Shown in pieces: positions 19,426-27,899 of a DNA stretch of 64,000 nucleotides. Made by a program: the position numbers and the translations under genes. The DNA comes from Mycobacterium sp. 852014-52450_SCH5900713 (GTDB taxonomy: Bacteria > Actinomycetota > Actinomycetes > Mycobacteriales > Mycobacteriaceae): NCBI RefSeq assembly GCF_001667075.1, contig NZ_LZIL01000043.1:1-64000 (forward strand), given 5' to 3'. The notes beneath the pieces were generated by a model that ran no database searches, was not told the origin of the DNA, and saw only the letters and a list, made by a program, of their open reading frames with translations. The stretch's first letter is position 1. Each line of letters begins with the position of its first letter.

Positions 19426-21171
19426 ATGTGTGCCCGGAAAATCCCCGAGCGGCGCTCGGACTTCTCGCCCGCGGGCCTGCTCACCTGGCTTGGCGGCGGG
19501 CACCGGCGGGAGCTGGAGGAGCGCCATGAGCGGTCCACGCACGCCGTCACCGGCGCGGTGGTGTTGTTCGGAGCGATGCTGGCCTGGCTCGTCGCAGCGC
19601 TGGCGGTGAGCGAATCGGCCCACTGGTCGCTCCTGTTCGTGGTGCCGCTGACCCTGCTCTTCGGCCTGCTGGCCGGCGCGGTCACCCGCGCCGTCACCTC
19701 CGGTTCCGGCCGGAGTCGCGCCGGACTCGCGGCACGGGCGGTGGTCGCGGCCGCCGTCGGCGTCACCGTCGGCGAATTGGCCGCAGTCATCCTGCTCTCC
19801 GGCTCGATCGACCACCGTCTCGACGAACGCGCCCTGCGCAACGCCGGCTCCGCGCCGGCGGTCGCGCAGGCGACGGCGTCCCTGCAACAGAGCAGGGATG
19901 CACGCGGCGCGCTCGACACGGCTGTCGACCGCGCTCACCAGCAGCAAGACCAGGCCCTGGTCATCGCGCGTTGCGAATACCACCCCACGCCCGGCTGCCC
20001 GCAGACCCGGATCACCGGTGTGCCCGGTGCCGGGCCCGAAACGCGCACGGCGAACGAGCTTCTCGCGGACGCCCAGCGCGAACTCGACGACGCGCTGGCG
20101 GCCCGGGATCGCCAGGCGCCCGGGCTGGACGCCGAAATCTCCCGCGAAGCGCACGCACTCGACGAGGCACGCCACGGCGTCATCGCGGACGCGGATCGTG
20201 GTCTGGGTGCGCGCTGGGTCGCCATGAACGACCTGACCTCCGCCGACTTCGGTGCGCTGGCGATGCGGCTGCTGACTATGGCGTTCTGCGTGCTGCTCTA
20301 CTTGCTGCCGCTGATCCTGGGGCGGTGGCGGGGCGAGACCAGCCACGATCGCCATGCGGCGGCGCGTGCGGAGCGGGAACGCGCGGAACTCGAGGCGGAC
20401 ACGGCGATCGCGATCAAGCGGGCCGAGGTTCGCCGCGAGGCCGAAATCATGTGGGCCGAGCACCAACTCACCCAGGCCCGGCTGGCGATCGAGGCTCAGA
20501 CCGAGATCGACCGCGAGCAGCAACGCCGGCGCATCGTGGACGCGTTCGATCCCCCGGTGCTGGCGTCGTCGCACCGCGCCTTCGAGCCCGCCGACGAAGA
20601 CATTTACCTGCCGATCGCCGCGGAAGCCGAGGCCGCCAGCCGTGCGGCCCTCGGCCCCCCCGTCCCGGTGCACACCGCCGATGTGGAGAACTTGCCGGCG
20701 CCCATCGCGCGCGAGGTGGAGCCGCGCAAAGATCGGGACAACTCGTCGATTCCGTCGATTCCGGACGCCACCAAGGCCGCGGCGCGCTGGATACGCCCGC
20801 TGGTGCCGCCGTTCGTGGCCCGGGTCATCGACACCACGACCGCGCCGCTGCGCACCGCGCGTCACGTCTTCGAAGAGGTCGAGGAGATCACGTTCGCGTT
20901 CAGGCGCACCCACAAGGTGACGGTCGACGCCGAAAGTTCCGACGCGGGCGGTCGGCCCACCCGGCCCGCTGAGGCCGGTGAAGCCCCTCCCGGTCAGGCG
21001 GGATTCATCGATTCGTCGCGGGTCGAGCGCGCGGCGGTGACCCACCTGGGTGGCCAGGAGCCGCGCGGCCCGTCGCTGGGCGCGCGCGCCGACAACCCGG
21101 AGTTGGCGCAGCGGGAGGGTCCGGCCGAACTGGATTCGCCGACCGGCCCGCGTCGGCTCCCGCCGGCTTAA
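19426..21171 (+). CDS. DUF4407 membrane protein
   Basis: A 581-residue membrane protein. It has three membrane helices near residues 40-130, an extracytoplasmic coiled region with two Cys (about 180-200), a further helix near residue 285, then a long charged cytosolic coiled coil (RAERERAELEADTAIAIKRAE) and a disordered tail. This layout matches DUF4407, a family of unknown function. The ATG at 19426 has an excellent Shine-Dalgarno (GGAGGTGA, 6-base spacing); starts further upstream lack one. The gene ends four bases into the convergent CGNR gene. Confidence 0.8.
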   Translation: MCARKIPERRSDFSPAGLLTWLGGGHRRELEERHERSTHAVTGAVVLFGAMLAWLVAALAVSESAHWSLLFVVPLTLLFGLLAGAVTRAVTSGSGRSRAGLAARAVVAAAVGVTVGELAAVILLSGSIDHRLDERALRNAGSAPAVAQATASLQQSRDARGALDTAVDRAHQQQDQALVIARCEYHPTPGCPQTRITGVPGAGPETRTANELLADAQRELDDALAARDRQAPGLDAEISREAHALDEARHGVIADADRGLGARWVAMNDLTSADFGALAMRLLTMAFCVLLYLLPLILGRWRGETSHDRHAAARAERERAELEADTAIAIKRAEVRREAEIMWAEHQLTQARLAIEAQTEIDREQQRRRIVDAFDPPVLASSHRAFEPADEDIYLPIAAEAEAASRAALGPPVPVHTADVENLPAPIAREVEPRKDRDNSSIPSIPDATKAAARWIRPLVPPFVARVIDTTTAPLRTARHVFEEVEEITFAFRRTHKVTVDAESSDAGGRPTRPAEAGEAPPGQAGFIDSSRVERAAVTHLGGQEPRGPSLGARADNPELAQREGPAELDSPTGPRRLPPA

Positions 21172-21776
21172 CGATCTGAGCTGTCCCTGGTGCGCTCGTA
21201 GAACCGACGGACCCGGGCCCTGTTGCCGCAGTCGGCCGTACTGCACCAGCGACGGTTCTGCCGGTGGCTGGTGTCGAGGAACAGCCATCCGCACTCGTCG
21301 TCGCCGCATCGCTTGATACGTGAGCCCGGGACCCCCGTCAGGAACGTCACCGCTTCGACCGCGAGCCGGTGGAGCGGTGTTTGCGCCATCAACGCAGGCT
21401 CCTGCCAGTCGGCGGCATCCGCACCGACGACCAGGCGCCTGGCCCGCAGCGCGGATCGGTAGGCGTCAGCGACTTTGCCGGCATCGCAGGCGGACCCGCA
21501 CCCCGTCCAGATGCGATGGAGGGCCTCCCTGAGCTGCTTCGTCCGATGCAGCGCTCCGTCGCAAGCAACGCGGTCCGAGGTGACGCCCGCGGCGAGGGTG
21601 CGCGCCTCGCGGAGCGACAACACCCCTGCGTGCTCCGCCCAAGCGACCAGGTCCGGATAGTCCGACAAATAGTCGGTACGGCGATGGGGGTCGCCCCGCC
21701 ATGCCACCGTGTTGACCAAATCGACTGCGGGATGGCCCCCGCGCAAATCGAGATTGGCCGCTTCCGACCGTGCCAT
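21168..21776 (-). CDS. CGNR zinc-finger / ABATE-domain transcription regulator
   Basis: A 202-residue regulator. The N-terminal ABATE (ligand-sensing) domain covers about residues 10-150. The C-terminal CGNR zinc finger has CGDDECGWLFLDTS followed by RRWCSTADCGNRARVRRFYERTR, giving four zinc-binding Cys and the family's CGNR motif. The ATG at 21776 follows a TAGCAT box by eight bases, suggesting a leaderless message. It is divergent from an EamA exporter gene across 62 bases that contain a perfect 13-bp inverted repeat. It most likely represses itself and the exporter. Confidence 0.9.
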   Translation of the reverse strand: MARSEAANLDLRGGHPAVDLVNTVAWRGDPHRRTDYLSDYPDLVAWAEHAGVLSLREARTLAAGVTSDRVACDGALHRTKQLREALHRIWTGCGSACDAGKVADAYRSALRARRLVVGADAADWQEPALMAQTPLHRLAVEAVTFLTGVPGSRIKRCGDDECGWLFLDTSHRQNRRWCSTADCGNRARVRRFYERTRDSSDR

Positions 21777-21781
21777 AAGCA

Positions 21782-21823
21782 ACCATGCTAATGGTTAAGC
21801 ACTGATTTACCCATTAGCATGGT
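21782..21823. promoter_or_regulatory. Divergent operator-promoter with paired CCAT-N4-ATGG sites
   Basis: Perfect inverted repeat with 13-base arms ACCATGCTAATGG (21782-21794) and its complement (21811-21823), 16 bases apart. Each arm is itself a short dyad CCAT-N4-ATGG. Each carries TAGCAT, a TANNNT box, pointing outward to the CGNR gene (minus strand, 21791-21786) and to the EamA gene (plus strand, 21815-21820). This fits two operator sites covering both -10 boxes. Confidence 0.65.
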
Positions 21824-21838
21824 GGGTATCCCCCGACC

Positions 21839-22801
21839 ATGAGACATGTTCCCGCACGCTCACTGGATCGGGTCGGATTGGCAACGGGCGCCTTGTCCGT
21901 GTCGGCGTCGGCGGTGCTGCTCAAGTTGGCCGCCACCACACCGGCCACCGCCACGGCCGCGCGCTGCCTGATCGCGTTGCCCGTGGTCATGCTCCTTGCG
22001 GCCCCGGAATGGCGACGCCGCGGCGGCTTGCCACGGCGGGCGCTGCTGTCGGCGATCCTGTGTGGCGCCTTGTTCGCCGGCGATATGTTGCTGTGGACGC
22101 AGGCCATCCCGGAAGTGGGAGCGGGCTTGTCGACGGTCCTCGTCAATGTCCAGGTCGCCGTTGTCCCGGTGCTCAGCTGGCTGGCCGACGGGGAACGCAT
22201 TTCGCGCCGATTCCTGCTGTCGCTGCCCGCCTTGCTGGTCGGCGTGTTGCTCGCCGGCGGCCTACTCGAGCAAGGGATTTCGGGCTCTGATCCCATCCGC
22301 GGAACGATGCACGCCGTGGGCGCAGCGCTGTGCTACTCCGGGTTTCTGTTCCTGCTGCGACGCGGCGCGCAAGCCGGCAGGCCGATGCAGACATATAGCG
22401 TCGTGCTCGCGACGTCCGCGATTGTGGCGGTGGCAGTCGGCCCGTGGTGGCATGGCCTGCTGGTCTGGCCGGGCTGGCGAGCTCTCGCATGGTTGACCCT
22501 GGTTGCCATCACCGGGCAATTGTTCGGCTGGCTGCTCGTCGCCTTCTGCTCGGGCCGCCTACCCAGCACCGTGAGCTCCGCCCTCTTGTTGCTCACCCCG
22601 GTGGGTGCTATCACGCTCGGCGCGGTCGCGCTCGGTGAACGCCCGTCTCCCCTTCAGCTTGCCGGTTGCGCACTCGTGATGTTGGCGGGATATCTCGGCA
22701 GCACACGAATTTCCCTATCTTCCAACGCATCACACGATGCATGCACGCCCGAGGTTCCGGCGGTTCGTGCAACGCATCCGTCGGCGAGCGCTCGGCGCTA
22801 A
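21839..22801 (+). CDS. EamA/DMT family transporter
   Basis: A 320-residue membrane protein with ten predicted helices in two repeats of five, the drug/metabolite transporter fold. The second repeat ends with the typical LLLLTPVGAITLGAVALGERPSPLQLAGCALVMLAG. Such proteins export amino acids, metabolites or drugs. It is divergent from the CGNR regulator and shares a palindromic operator region with it, so its expression probably responds to the ligand sensed by that protein. The substrate is unknown. Confidence 0.9.
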   Translation: MRHVPARSLDRVGLATGALSVSASAVLLKLAATTPATATAARCLIALPVVMLLAAPEWRRRGGLPRRALLSAILCGALFAGDMLLWTQAIPEVGAGLSTVLVNVQVAVVPVLSWLADGERISRRFLLSLPALLVGVLLAGGLLEQGISGSDPIRGTMHAVGAALCYSGFLFLLRRGAQAGRPMQTYSVVLATSAIVAVAVGPWWHGLLVWPGWRALAWLTLVAITGQLFGWLLVAFCSGRLPSTVSSALLLLTPVGAITLGAVALGERPSPLQLAGCALVMLAGYLGSTRISLSSNASHDACTPEVPAVRATHPSASARR

Positions 22802-22809
22802 CGGTGCGG

Positions 22810-23640
22810 CTACTCGTTGCCGAAGGCGGCATAGAGTTCCGGGAGGAAGGCCGCCAGGTGATTCATCTCCTGTGCGCAGTGCACCATCAGATTGCGGGCG
22901 CCGGTTTCCGCGTTGCCGAGCACCCGCGAGGCGATCGGGCGCACCGCGCGCGAAGCGACGCCGGGGACGTTGCGCACTTCGATGTGCCGGCCGCCCATCC
23001 AGAATCGTGACCGCATCTCGGACCCGTTCGGCGTCGACCGGACGTGGTGGATGAACCATCCGACGTCCACCGGGGCCTCGCTGGATCCCAGCCGGGCGCA
23101 GATCGCCACCGCACCGTCGCTGTCGGGTGGGCAGCCCATCGCCGCAGGATCGACGAATTGGATTGCGCCATTGAGCATCGTCGAGCCGATGTACTCGCTG
23201 ATCAACGACCAGCGGCCGACGTAGCGGTCGGCGCCCCGTAGGCCGACGGCCGCGTCGTCCCGGCCGTCCTGCCGTTGACCTTTCCAGGCGGCGTGCAGAT
23301 GGGCCCGGGGATGCCACAGCTTGTAGCGGCGGGCGTCGCAGCCGTGCCAGCCGAACCACCACGACCACATCTCCGGCGTGACCCCCGGCATGTCGGTGCG
23401 TACCGACACCTGATAGCCGCCGTCGTCAAGGACCCCGTAGCCGTTCTCGGTCCGCTGGTAGCCGTCGTCGGCGACGCGCGCGGCGTCGTCGAAGGCCAAC
23501 AGCGCCATGGCGCCTTGCGGCCCGCGTTCGAGTGCCTCGACGACATGGCGTGGCAGCGCGGCCATTTCGGGCGTGAAGAACTTGCCGAACGGGGTGTTCG
23601 CGTCGTCACCGCGATACCCCAGATACAGATCGCCCGCCAT
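22810..23640 (-). CDS. PhlG-like (DAPG hydrolase family) metal-dependent C-C hydrolase
   Basis: A 276-residue protein that resembles the 2,4-diacetylphloroglucinol hydrolase family. Candidate zinc ligands are the His residues in WWFGWHGCDARRYKLWHPRAH and the C-terminal HCAQEMNHL motif (H-x3-E-x2-H), as in PhlG where His and Glu bind zinc. PhlG cleaves a C-C bond of an acylated phenol and releases acetate. The ATG overlaps the stop of the upstream flavin oxidase (TGATG), so both are made from one message. The pair may oxidise and then cleave a phenolic or polyketide-like compound. The family call is moderately sure; the substrate is not known. Confidence 0.65.
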   Translation of the reverse strand: MAGDLYLGYRGDDANTPFGKFFTPEMAALPRHVVEALERGPQGAMALLAFDDAARVADDGYQRTENGYGVLDDGGYQVSVRTDMPGVTPEMWSWWFGWHGCDARRYKLWHPRAHLHAAWKGQRQDGRDDAAVGLRGADRYVGRWSLISEYIGSTMLNGAIQFVDPAAMGCPPDSDGAVAICARLGSSEAPVDVGWFIHHVRSTPNGSEMRSRFWMGGRHIEVRNVPGVASRAVRPIASRVLGNAETGARNLMVHCAQEMNHLAAFLPELYAAFGNE

Positions 23641-24980
23641 CAGAGTCGCCCCATCCAGCTGTTGAACACACCGTCGGGGTCGTACTCGGCGCGCACGCGG
23701 TCGAGTTTGGCCATTGCGGCGTCGCTGGCGAACCGCGCCGGACGCTGGCCGAGGTTCTCGTCGGCGAGCTGAATCCCGATGGCGAATTCGGACATCGCGG
23801 CCATGTTGGACCGCGCCCAGTCGGCGTACTTCGCCTCGTCGGCCGGGTCCTTCCACGAACCGTAGAGCGCCAGGTAGATGTCGCCTTCGATGCTGTAGGC
23901 CATGTCCTGGCGGGCAGGGCACGGGCCCCAGTTCAGCCACAGAAAATGCGCCGGGTGTGGGGGCATGGTGTCCAGGATCGTCCGGATGCCCGGCAGCAGG
24001 TCTTCCGCGGGCGCCGACGTCCACATGTTGTCAACAGCGTAGTAATGATCGGACAGGTAATGGCTCATCGCGACGTCATACCAGGTCGCGAGATCGGTTG
24101 GCATGTAAGGGATTTTGACCAGCGCCCGATCGGCGACCGGGCAGGTGCCGAACAGGGCGAGCGCCTTTTCCGCCTCAGCATCGGAATCCGCGAAGGCGGG
24201 CGACGCCAGCGAGATGACCGGGGTGTCGATGCCCATGTTCGGTTCGCCGCGGGATGCCACGGCCTGCAGCTCGACCCGGGGGTCCACTTCGGCGCTGACG
24301 GCGCGGGTCCACGCGAAAACCTCGTCGGCCAGCTCGAACGGATAGACATAGACGCTGGTGCCGCAGGCACCGGGGCGCGGATAAAGCTTCAGATAGAACG
24401 ACGTGACCACGCCGAAAAAACCGGGTCCGGCCCCACGGGCGGCCCAGTAGAGGTCGGCGTTGTTGCTGGCATCGCAGTGAATCCGTTCGCCCTCGGCGGT
24501 GACGACATCGAGGCCCACCACGCTCTCGCAGGCCGGGCCGAAGATTCGGCTGTTCCAGCCGTATCCGCCCTGCAGGAGGTAGCCACCGAGGCAGACCCCT
24601 TTGCAGTGCCCGCCGGGAAAGAACAAGCCCTGCGCCTCGAGGTCGGCCATGAGGAGGCTGCCGCCCTTGCCCGGACCCACTCGGGCAAGGCCATTTTCGG
24701 CGTCGATGGAAACGTGGTCGAGGCGGCTGACGTCGAGCAGGACGGAGCCGTCGCGCAGATGGCTGGCCGCGAAGCTGTGTCCGCCCGAGACAATGCTGAC
24801 CTTGAGACCGTGGGCCGTCGCATGGCGGATGCCGGCGATGATGTCGTCGGTGTCGACGGCCTGCACGATCACTTCGGGGTAGCGTTCCGGTACCCGCTGG
24901 TGCCAGACGGTGCCACGACGGGCCGCCTCGTAGCCGTCATCGCCGCGGAAATGGTGCCGCCCGGCCGGTAGCCCGCTCAT
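23640..24980 (-). CDS. FAD-linked oxidase, berberine-bridge (BBE)-like
   Basis: A 446-residue flavoprotein. The PCMH-type FAD-binding domain (about residues 35-210) has VSGGHSFA, whose His matches the flavin-linked His of BBE-like enzymes, and FPGGHCKGVCLGGYLLQGGYGW, whose first Cys aligns with the second flavin link. The C-terminal BBE segment has YDPDGVFNSWMG near the end. Such enzymes oxidise phenols, sugars or alkaloids with oxygen. The ATG has a GGGAGA Shine-Dalgarno; an earlier in-frame start would run into the operator. It is divergent from an IclR gene and overlaps the PhlG-like gene. Confidence 0.88.
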   Translation of the reverse strand: MSGLPAGRHHFRGDDGYEAARRGTVWHQRVPERYPEVIVQAVDTDDIIAGIRHATAHGLKVSIVSGGHSFAASHLRDGSVLLDVSRLDHVSIDAENGLARVGPGKGGSLLMADLEAQGLFFPGGHCKGVCLGGYLLQGGYGWNSRIFGPACESVVGLDVVTAEGERIHCDASNNADLYWAARGAGPGFFGVVTSFYLKLYPRPGACGTSVYVYPFELADEVFAWTRAVSAEVDPRVELQAVASRGEPNMGIDTPVISLASPAFADSDAEAEKALALFGTCPVADRALVKIPYMPTDLATWYDVAMSHYLSDHYYAVDNMWTSAPAEDLLPGIRTILDTMPPHPAHFLWLNWGPCPARQDMAYSIEGDIYLALYGSWKDPADEAKYADWARSNMAAMSEFAIGIQLADENLGQRPARFASDAAMAKLDRVRAEYDPDGVFNSWMGRL

Positions 24981-24996
24981 CTGGAATCTCCCGTGA

Positions 24997-25043
24997 TCCG
25001 CAGTTCGGATCTTTGTGATCCGCAATGCGGAACACTATAGTGG
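24997..25043. promoter_or_regulatory. Divergent IclR operator region with shared -10 box
   Basis: Two copies of a 13-bp palindrome: TCCGCAGTTCGGA at 24997-25009 (one mismatch) and perfect TCCGCAATGCGGA at 25019-25031, centres 22 bases apart. Beside them CACTATAGTG (25033-25042) is a palindrome that gives TATAGT on both strands, so one spot can act as -10 for both genes. TATAGT ends six bases before the IclR ATG. A regulator on the palindromes would cover the oxidase transcription start. Confidence 0.65.
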
Positions 25044-25047
25044 ACGG

Positions 25048-25794
25048 ATGCCGTCCTCGGGGGACAATTTTGCAGCCGGGCGCGACGAGGGCATCCAGGT
25101 ACTGCGTCGCGCCGCCGCCGCGCTGGACGAGATCGCCGCGGAGCCGGGCCGGTTGCGTCTGGTGGACCTCGGTGAGCGTCTCGGGCTGGCCAAGTCGACG
25201 GCTCGCCGGCTGCTGGTGGGCCTGGTCGAGGTCGGACTGGCCAGTGTCGATCCACAGGGCCGTTTCTCCCTCGGCGACCGATTGCTGGGGTTGGGCAATT
25301 CCGACGGCGCGCACATCGCGGCGGTGTTCCGCCCAACGATCGAACGGGTAGCGCGCGCGACCGACGGCGAGACGGTCGACCTCTCGGTTTTGCGTGGCCG
25401 GCGAATGTGGTTCGTCGACCAGATCGAATCGTCGCATCGCCTGCGCGCCGTGTCGGCCGTCGGCGTCCGGTTCCCGCTGGAGTCGACCGCCAACGGCAAA
25501 GCGGCCCGCGTCGGCATCGACGACTCCGACGCCGAGGCGGTGATCTGCCGCTTGGATCCCGGGTCCGCCGACCGCCTCCGCGCCGAGGTGGCCGAGATCC
25601 GGCGCACCGGAATCGCTTTCGACCGAGACGAACACACGCCGGGTATCTCGGCGGCCGCGATCGCGCGACGCGGGGTGGGCGACAACCTGATCGCTATCTC
25701 GGTGCCGGCACCGACGGAGCGCTTCCGGGAGAAGGAGCAGCGCATCGTGGCGGCATTGCGTGCGGCCGGCGAATCGGCGGCCTGGCCGCGCTAG
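25048..25794 (+). CDS. IclR family transcription regulator
   Basis: A 248-residue regulator with an N-terminal winged helix-turn-helix (about residues 20-80, including LVDLGERLGLAKSTARRLLVGL) and the IclR effector domain (about 90-240, including FVDQIESSH, TANGKAARV and RRTGIAFDRDEHTPGISAAAIA). IclR proteins bind small organic acids or aromatic compounds and control catabolic genes. The ATG lies six bases after TATAGT, so the message is probably leaderless. It is divergent from the oxidase/PhlG-like pair and probably regulates both units through the paired palindromes between them. Confidence 0.92.
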   Translation: MPSSGDNFAAGRDEGIQVLRRAAAALDEIAAEPGRLRLVDLGERLGLAKSTARRLLVGLVEVGLASVDPQGRFSLGDRLLGLGNSDGAHIAAVFRPTIERVARATDGETVDLSVLRGRRMWFVDQIESSHRLRAVSAVGVRFPLESTANGKAARVGIDDSDAEAVICRLDPGSADRLRAEVAEIRRTGIAFDRDEHTPGISAAAIARRGVGDNLIAISVPAPTERFREKEQRIVAALRAAGESAAWPR

Positions 25795-25835
25795 CCTCGG
25801 CGGAGCTCGTCGATGCCGGCGTGATTGGAGTTGGA

Positions 25836-25869
25836 GACGGCCGGGTTACCCCTCGAAAGCTCGGCCGTC
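25836..25869. terminator. Inverted repeat between convergent genes, possible terminator hairpin
   Basis: GACGGCCG and CGGCCGTC, 8-base arms with an 18-base loop, between the convergent stops of the IclR and ANTAR genes. No T-run follows on either strand, so only a U-less mycobacterial-type terminator is possible. Confidence 0.25.
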
Positions 25870-25888
25870 CCAACGTCTTGATGCCCGC

Positions 25889-26176
25889 TCAGCAGGGCAC
25901 TGCGGCGGAGGAGAACAGCGTTCCCCACTCGTGCCGAGCCGCGGATTGCGCGTCGGTGAAGCTCGGTGTCTTTTCGCCGTCGCCGGCCAGGTGTACCAGC
26001 GCCCACGCCATCGCGAATACCGGCACCTTGTGCCGTAATGCCGCGCTGTGCAATTCGTCCAGGGCCGCTTCCGACGGGCACCGGCGAAGGCCGATGAGAA
26101 TGCCCCGCGCGGTGTCGAGGATGCGACCAGAGTGTGGGCCACACGAGGTCTGGGCGGGAACCCAATTCGTTGTCAT
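25889..26176 (-). CDS. Stand-alone ANTAR domain protein
   Basis: A 95-residue protein made almost only of an ANTAR RNA-binding domain (about residues 17-65). The pattern is RILDTARGILIGLRRCPSEAALDELHSAALRHKVPVFAMAWALVHL, with the paired helices and conserved A-G-I-L and A/L spacing. ANTAR domains bind tandem hexaloop RNA hairpins and prevent termination, usually under control of a fused receiver or GAF domain, which is absent here. The start MTTNWVPAQ has a near-perfect Shine-Dalgarno (GCAGGAGGT). No target hairpin pair was found nearby. Confidence 0.8.
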   Translation of the reverse strand: MTTNWVPAQTSCGPHSGRILDTARGILIGLRRCPSEAALDELHSAALRHKVPVFAMAWALVHLAGDGEKTPSFTDAQSAARHEWGTLFSSAAVPC

Positions 26177-26420
26177 GTTGTGGATACCTCCTGCGGCGCC
26201 GTCACGAATCCACCACTCGCACAGCGGACGAGGAATTCCTGCGCTACGCATCATCGCGGCCGCAAACCTCAAAGGCGCCCTGTGCCATGATTTGTCGATC
26301 TTTCGCGTTGTGCCAGACCACCGCCGCGATCGATACCCGCCTGTGACCGTTCCGGGATCGGGTGCTAATCAACCAATCCGGTGAAGTGCCTGGTCGGTGC
26401 CGGAATCCGTGATCTTCGGA

Positions 26421-27785
26421 TCAGTTTGCCAAAGACAATAATTCGTCAAAGCCACCGACGATAGCGTCATGGAATACGTCGTAGTCGGGTATCGCGGTGG
26501 TATCGACGTTCAACCCGAGACCACACGTGTCGACATAGGTGAGGAGCGTGACGTTGACCGCCGCGCCGATGGTGGGTCCGAACGCGTACTGGGCGCGCAC
26601 CGCTGCACCGCCGAGGTAGACCGGCACGGGAACGCCCGGCACATCGCTGGCCACGAAATCGACGTGGCGCAGAACCGAGCCGATGTACCAACGGGGCACC
26701 AGATTGAGCACTCCGGCGATCAATTGCGTGTAGGGCAGCGATCTTTCGTTCCGTACCGCCGCGGTGCGCTGGCGTATCGCCGCGATCCGCTTTGCTGGAT
26801 CCGCCTCGCCGACGGGCACGTCGAAGCGCATCAGCGTGATCCGGTTCCCGCCAATGCCATCGGCTTCGGTCCGCAGGCTGATCGGCATCGTGATGTGCAA
26901 GTCGTTCACCGCGACGCCGTGCTTCTCGTGATAGAGGCGCAGTCCACCCGCCACCCCGGCGACGAAAGCGTCATTCAACGCCCCACCGCAACGGTGCGCC
27001 GCTTCCCGAAGCGGCCGCGTCGGCACCTGATGCACCCCGAGACGCCGGATCAGGCCACGGTCCGTCGCCAGCGGTGACCCGGGTCGGCTGATCGGCCGGA
27101 CGGTTCGGTAGACCGATGCCGCGGTGTTCGCCGCGGACCGGATGGTGGCGACGGGCCGGCGGACGCCGTCGTACATCAGACGTGGCACCAACGTGGCCGC
27201 GCCCGTCAGGGCGCTGTTGAGCAAGCCGGTGTCGTAGCGCACGGCGTCGCGGTAACCCCCCAGCAGCGCCGGGGCCGTGACCTGTGGCTCGGGCGGCATG
27301 GGTTCCACGGAATACAGATCTTCCGAGAGGTCGAACAGGTGCATCGCGATCTGGACCCCGCCGACCCCATCGGTGAGCGCGTGGTGAAACTTGCAGATCA
27401 CGGCCGCACCGCCGTTTTCCAGACCCTCGACGAACGTCGTTTCCCACAACGCGCGGGCCCGATCGAAATCCTGCATCTCGGCCAATCGGGCCATCTCGAG
27501 CACGTCGTCAAGAGTTCCGGGGGCGGAAACTGTCGCTCGCCGCAGGTGGTAATCGAGGTCGAAGTCCCGGTAACGCTCCCATCGCGGCGGGGCCGGCGGA
27601 GGTGACTGCACCACGCGCTGCCGGAACATCGGGAGCGTGCGGCTGATCAAGTCGAATCGCTTCCGCACTTCGTCCCAGTCCGGGGGCCGGTCCAGAAGTA
27701 TGACGCTGACCACGGTCGATCGCAGCCGTGGGTCAGTCTCCATCGCCCAGGTGAACGCGTCTGTGGCGCGCATGAATGCAGTCAT
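26421..27785 (-). CDS. WS/DGAT family acyltransferase
   Basis: A 454-residue wax ester synthase/diacylglycerol acyltransferase-type protein. The catalytic HHxxxDG motif is present as HHALTDGVGG (about residue 135). The C-terminal DUF1298-like half has NRITLMRFDVPVGEADPAKRI and NLVPRWYIGSVLRHVDFVASDVPG. Such enzymes join fatty acyl-CoA to diacylglycerol or alcohols at the membrane and make storage triacylglycerol or wax esters. The ATG has a GCGAGGAGC Shine-Dalgarno. It appears to be transcribed alone. Mycobacteria carry many paralogues, so substrate preference is open. Confidence 0.9.
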   Translation of the reverse strand: MTAFMRATDAFTWAMETDPRLRSTVVSVILLDRPPDWDEVRKRFDLISRTLPMFRQRVVQSPPPAPPRWERYRDFDLDYHLRRATVSAPGTLDDVLEMARLAEMQDFDRARALWETTFVEGLENGGAAVICKFHHALTDGVGGVQIAMHLFDLSEDLYSVEPMPPEPQVTAPALLGGYRDAVRYDTGLLNSALTGAATLVPRLMYDGVRRPVATIRSAANTAASVYRTVRPISRPGSPLATDRGLIRRLGVHQVPTRPLREAAHRCGGALNDAFVAGVAGGLRLYHEKHGVAVNDLHITMPISLRTEADGIGGNRITLMRFDVPVGEADPAKRIAAIRQRTAAVRNERSLPYTQLIAGVLNLVPRWYIGSVLRHVDFVASDVPGVPVPVYLGGAAVRAQYAFGPTIGAAVNVTLLTYVDTCGLGLNVDTTAIPDYDVFHDAIVGGFDELLSLAN

Positions 27786-27899
27786 GTCGGTGCTCCTCGC
27801 ACCGAACGTACGTCGGCGAGCGTCCTGGGTCACCGGGTTATCGGCAGCCGATGACTTTGGTCACCACAGATAGCGCCTTTCGTCGACCGTCCCGGCGTC

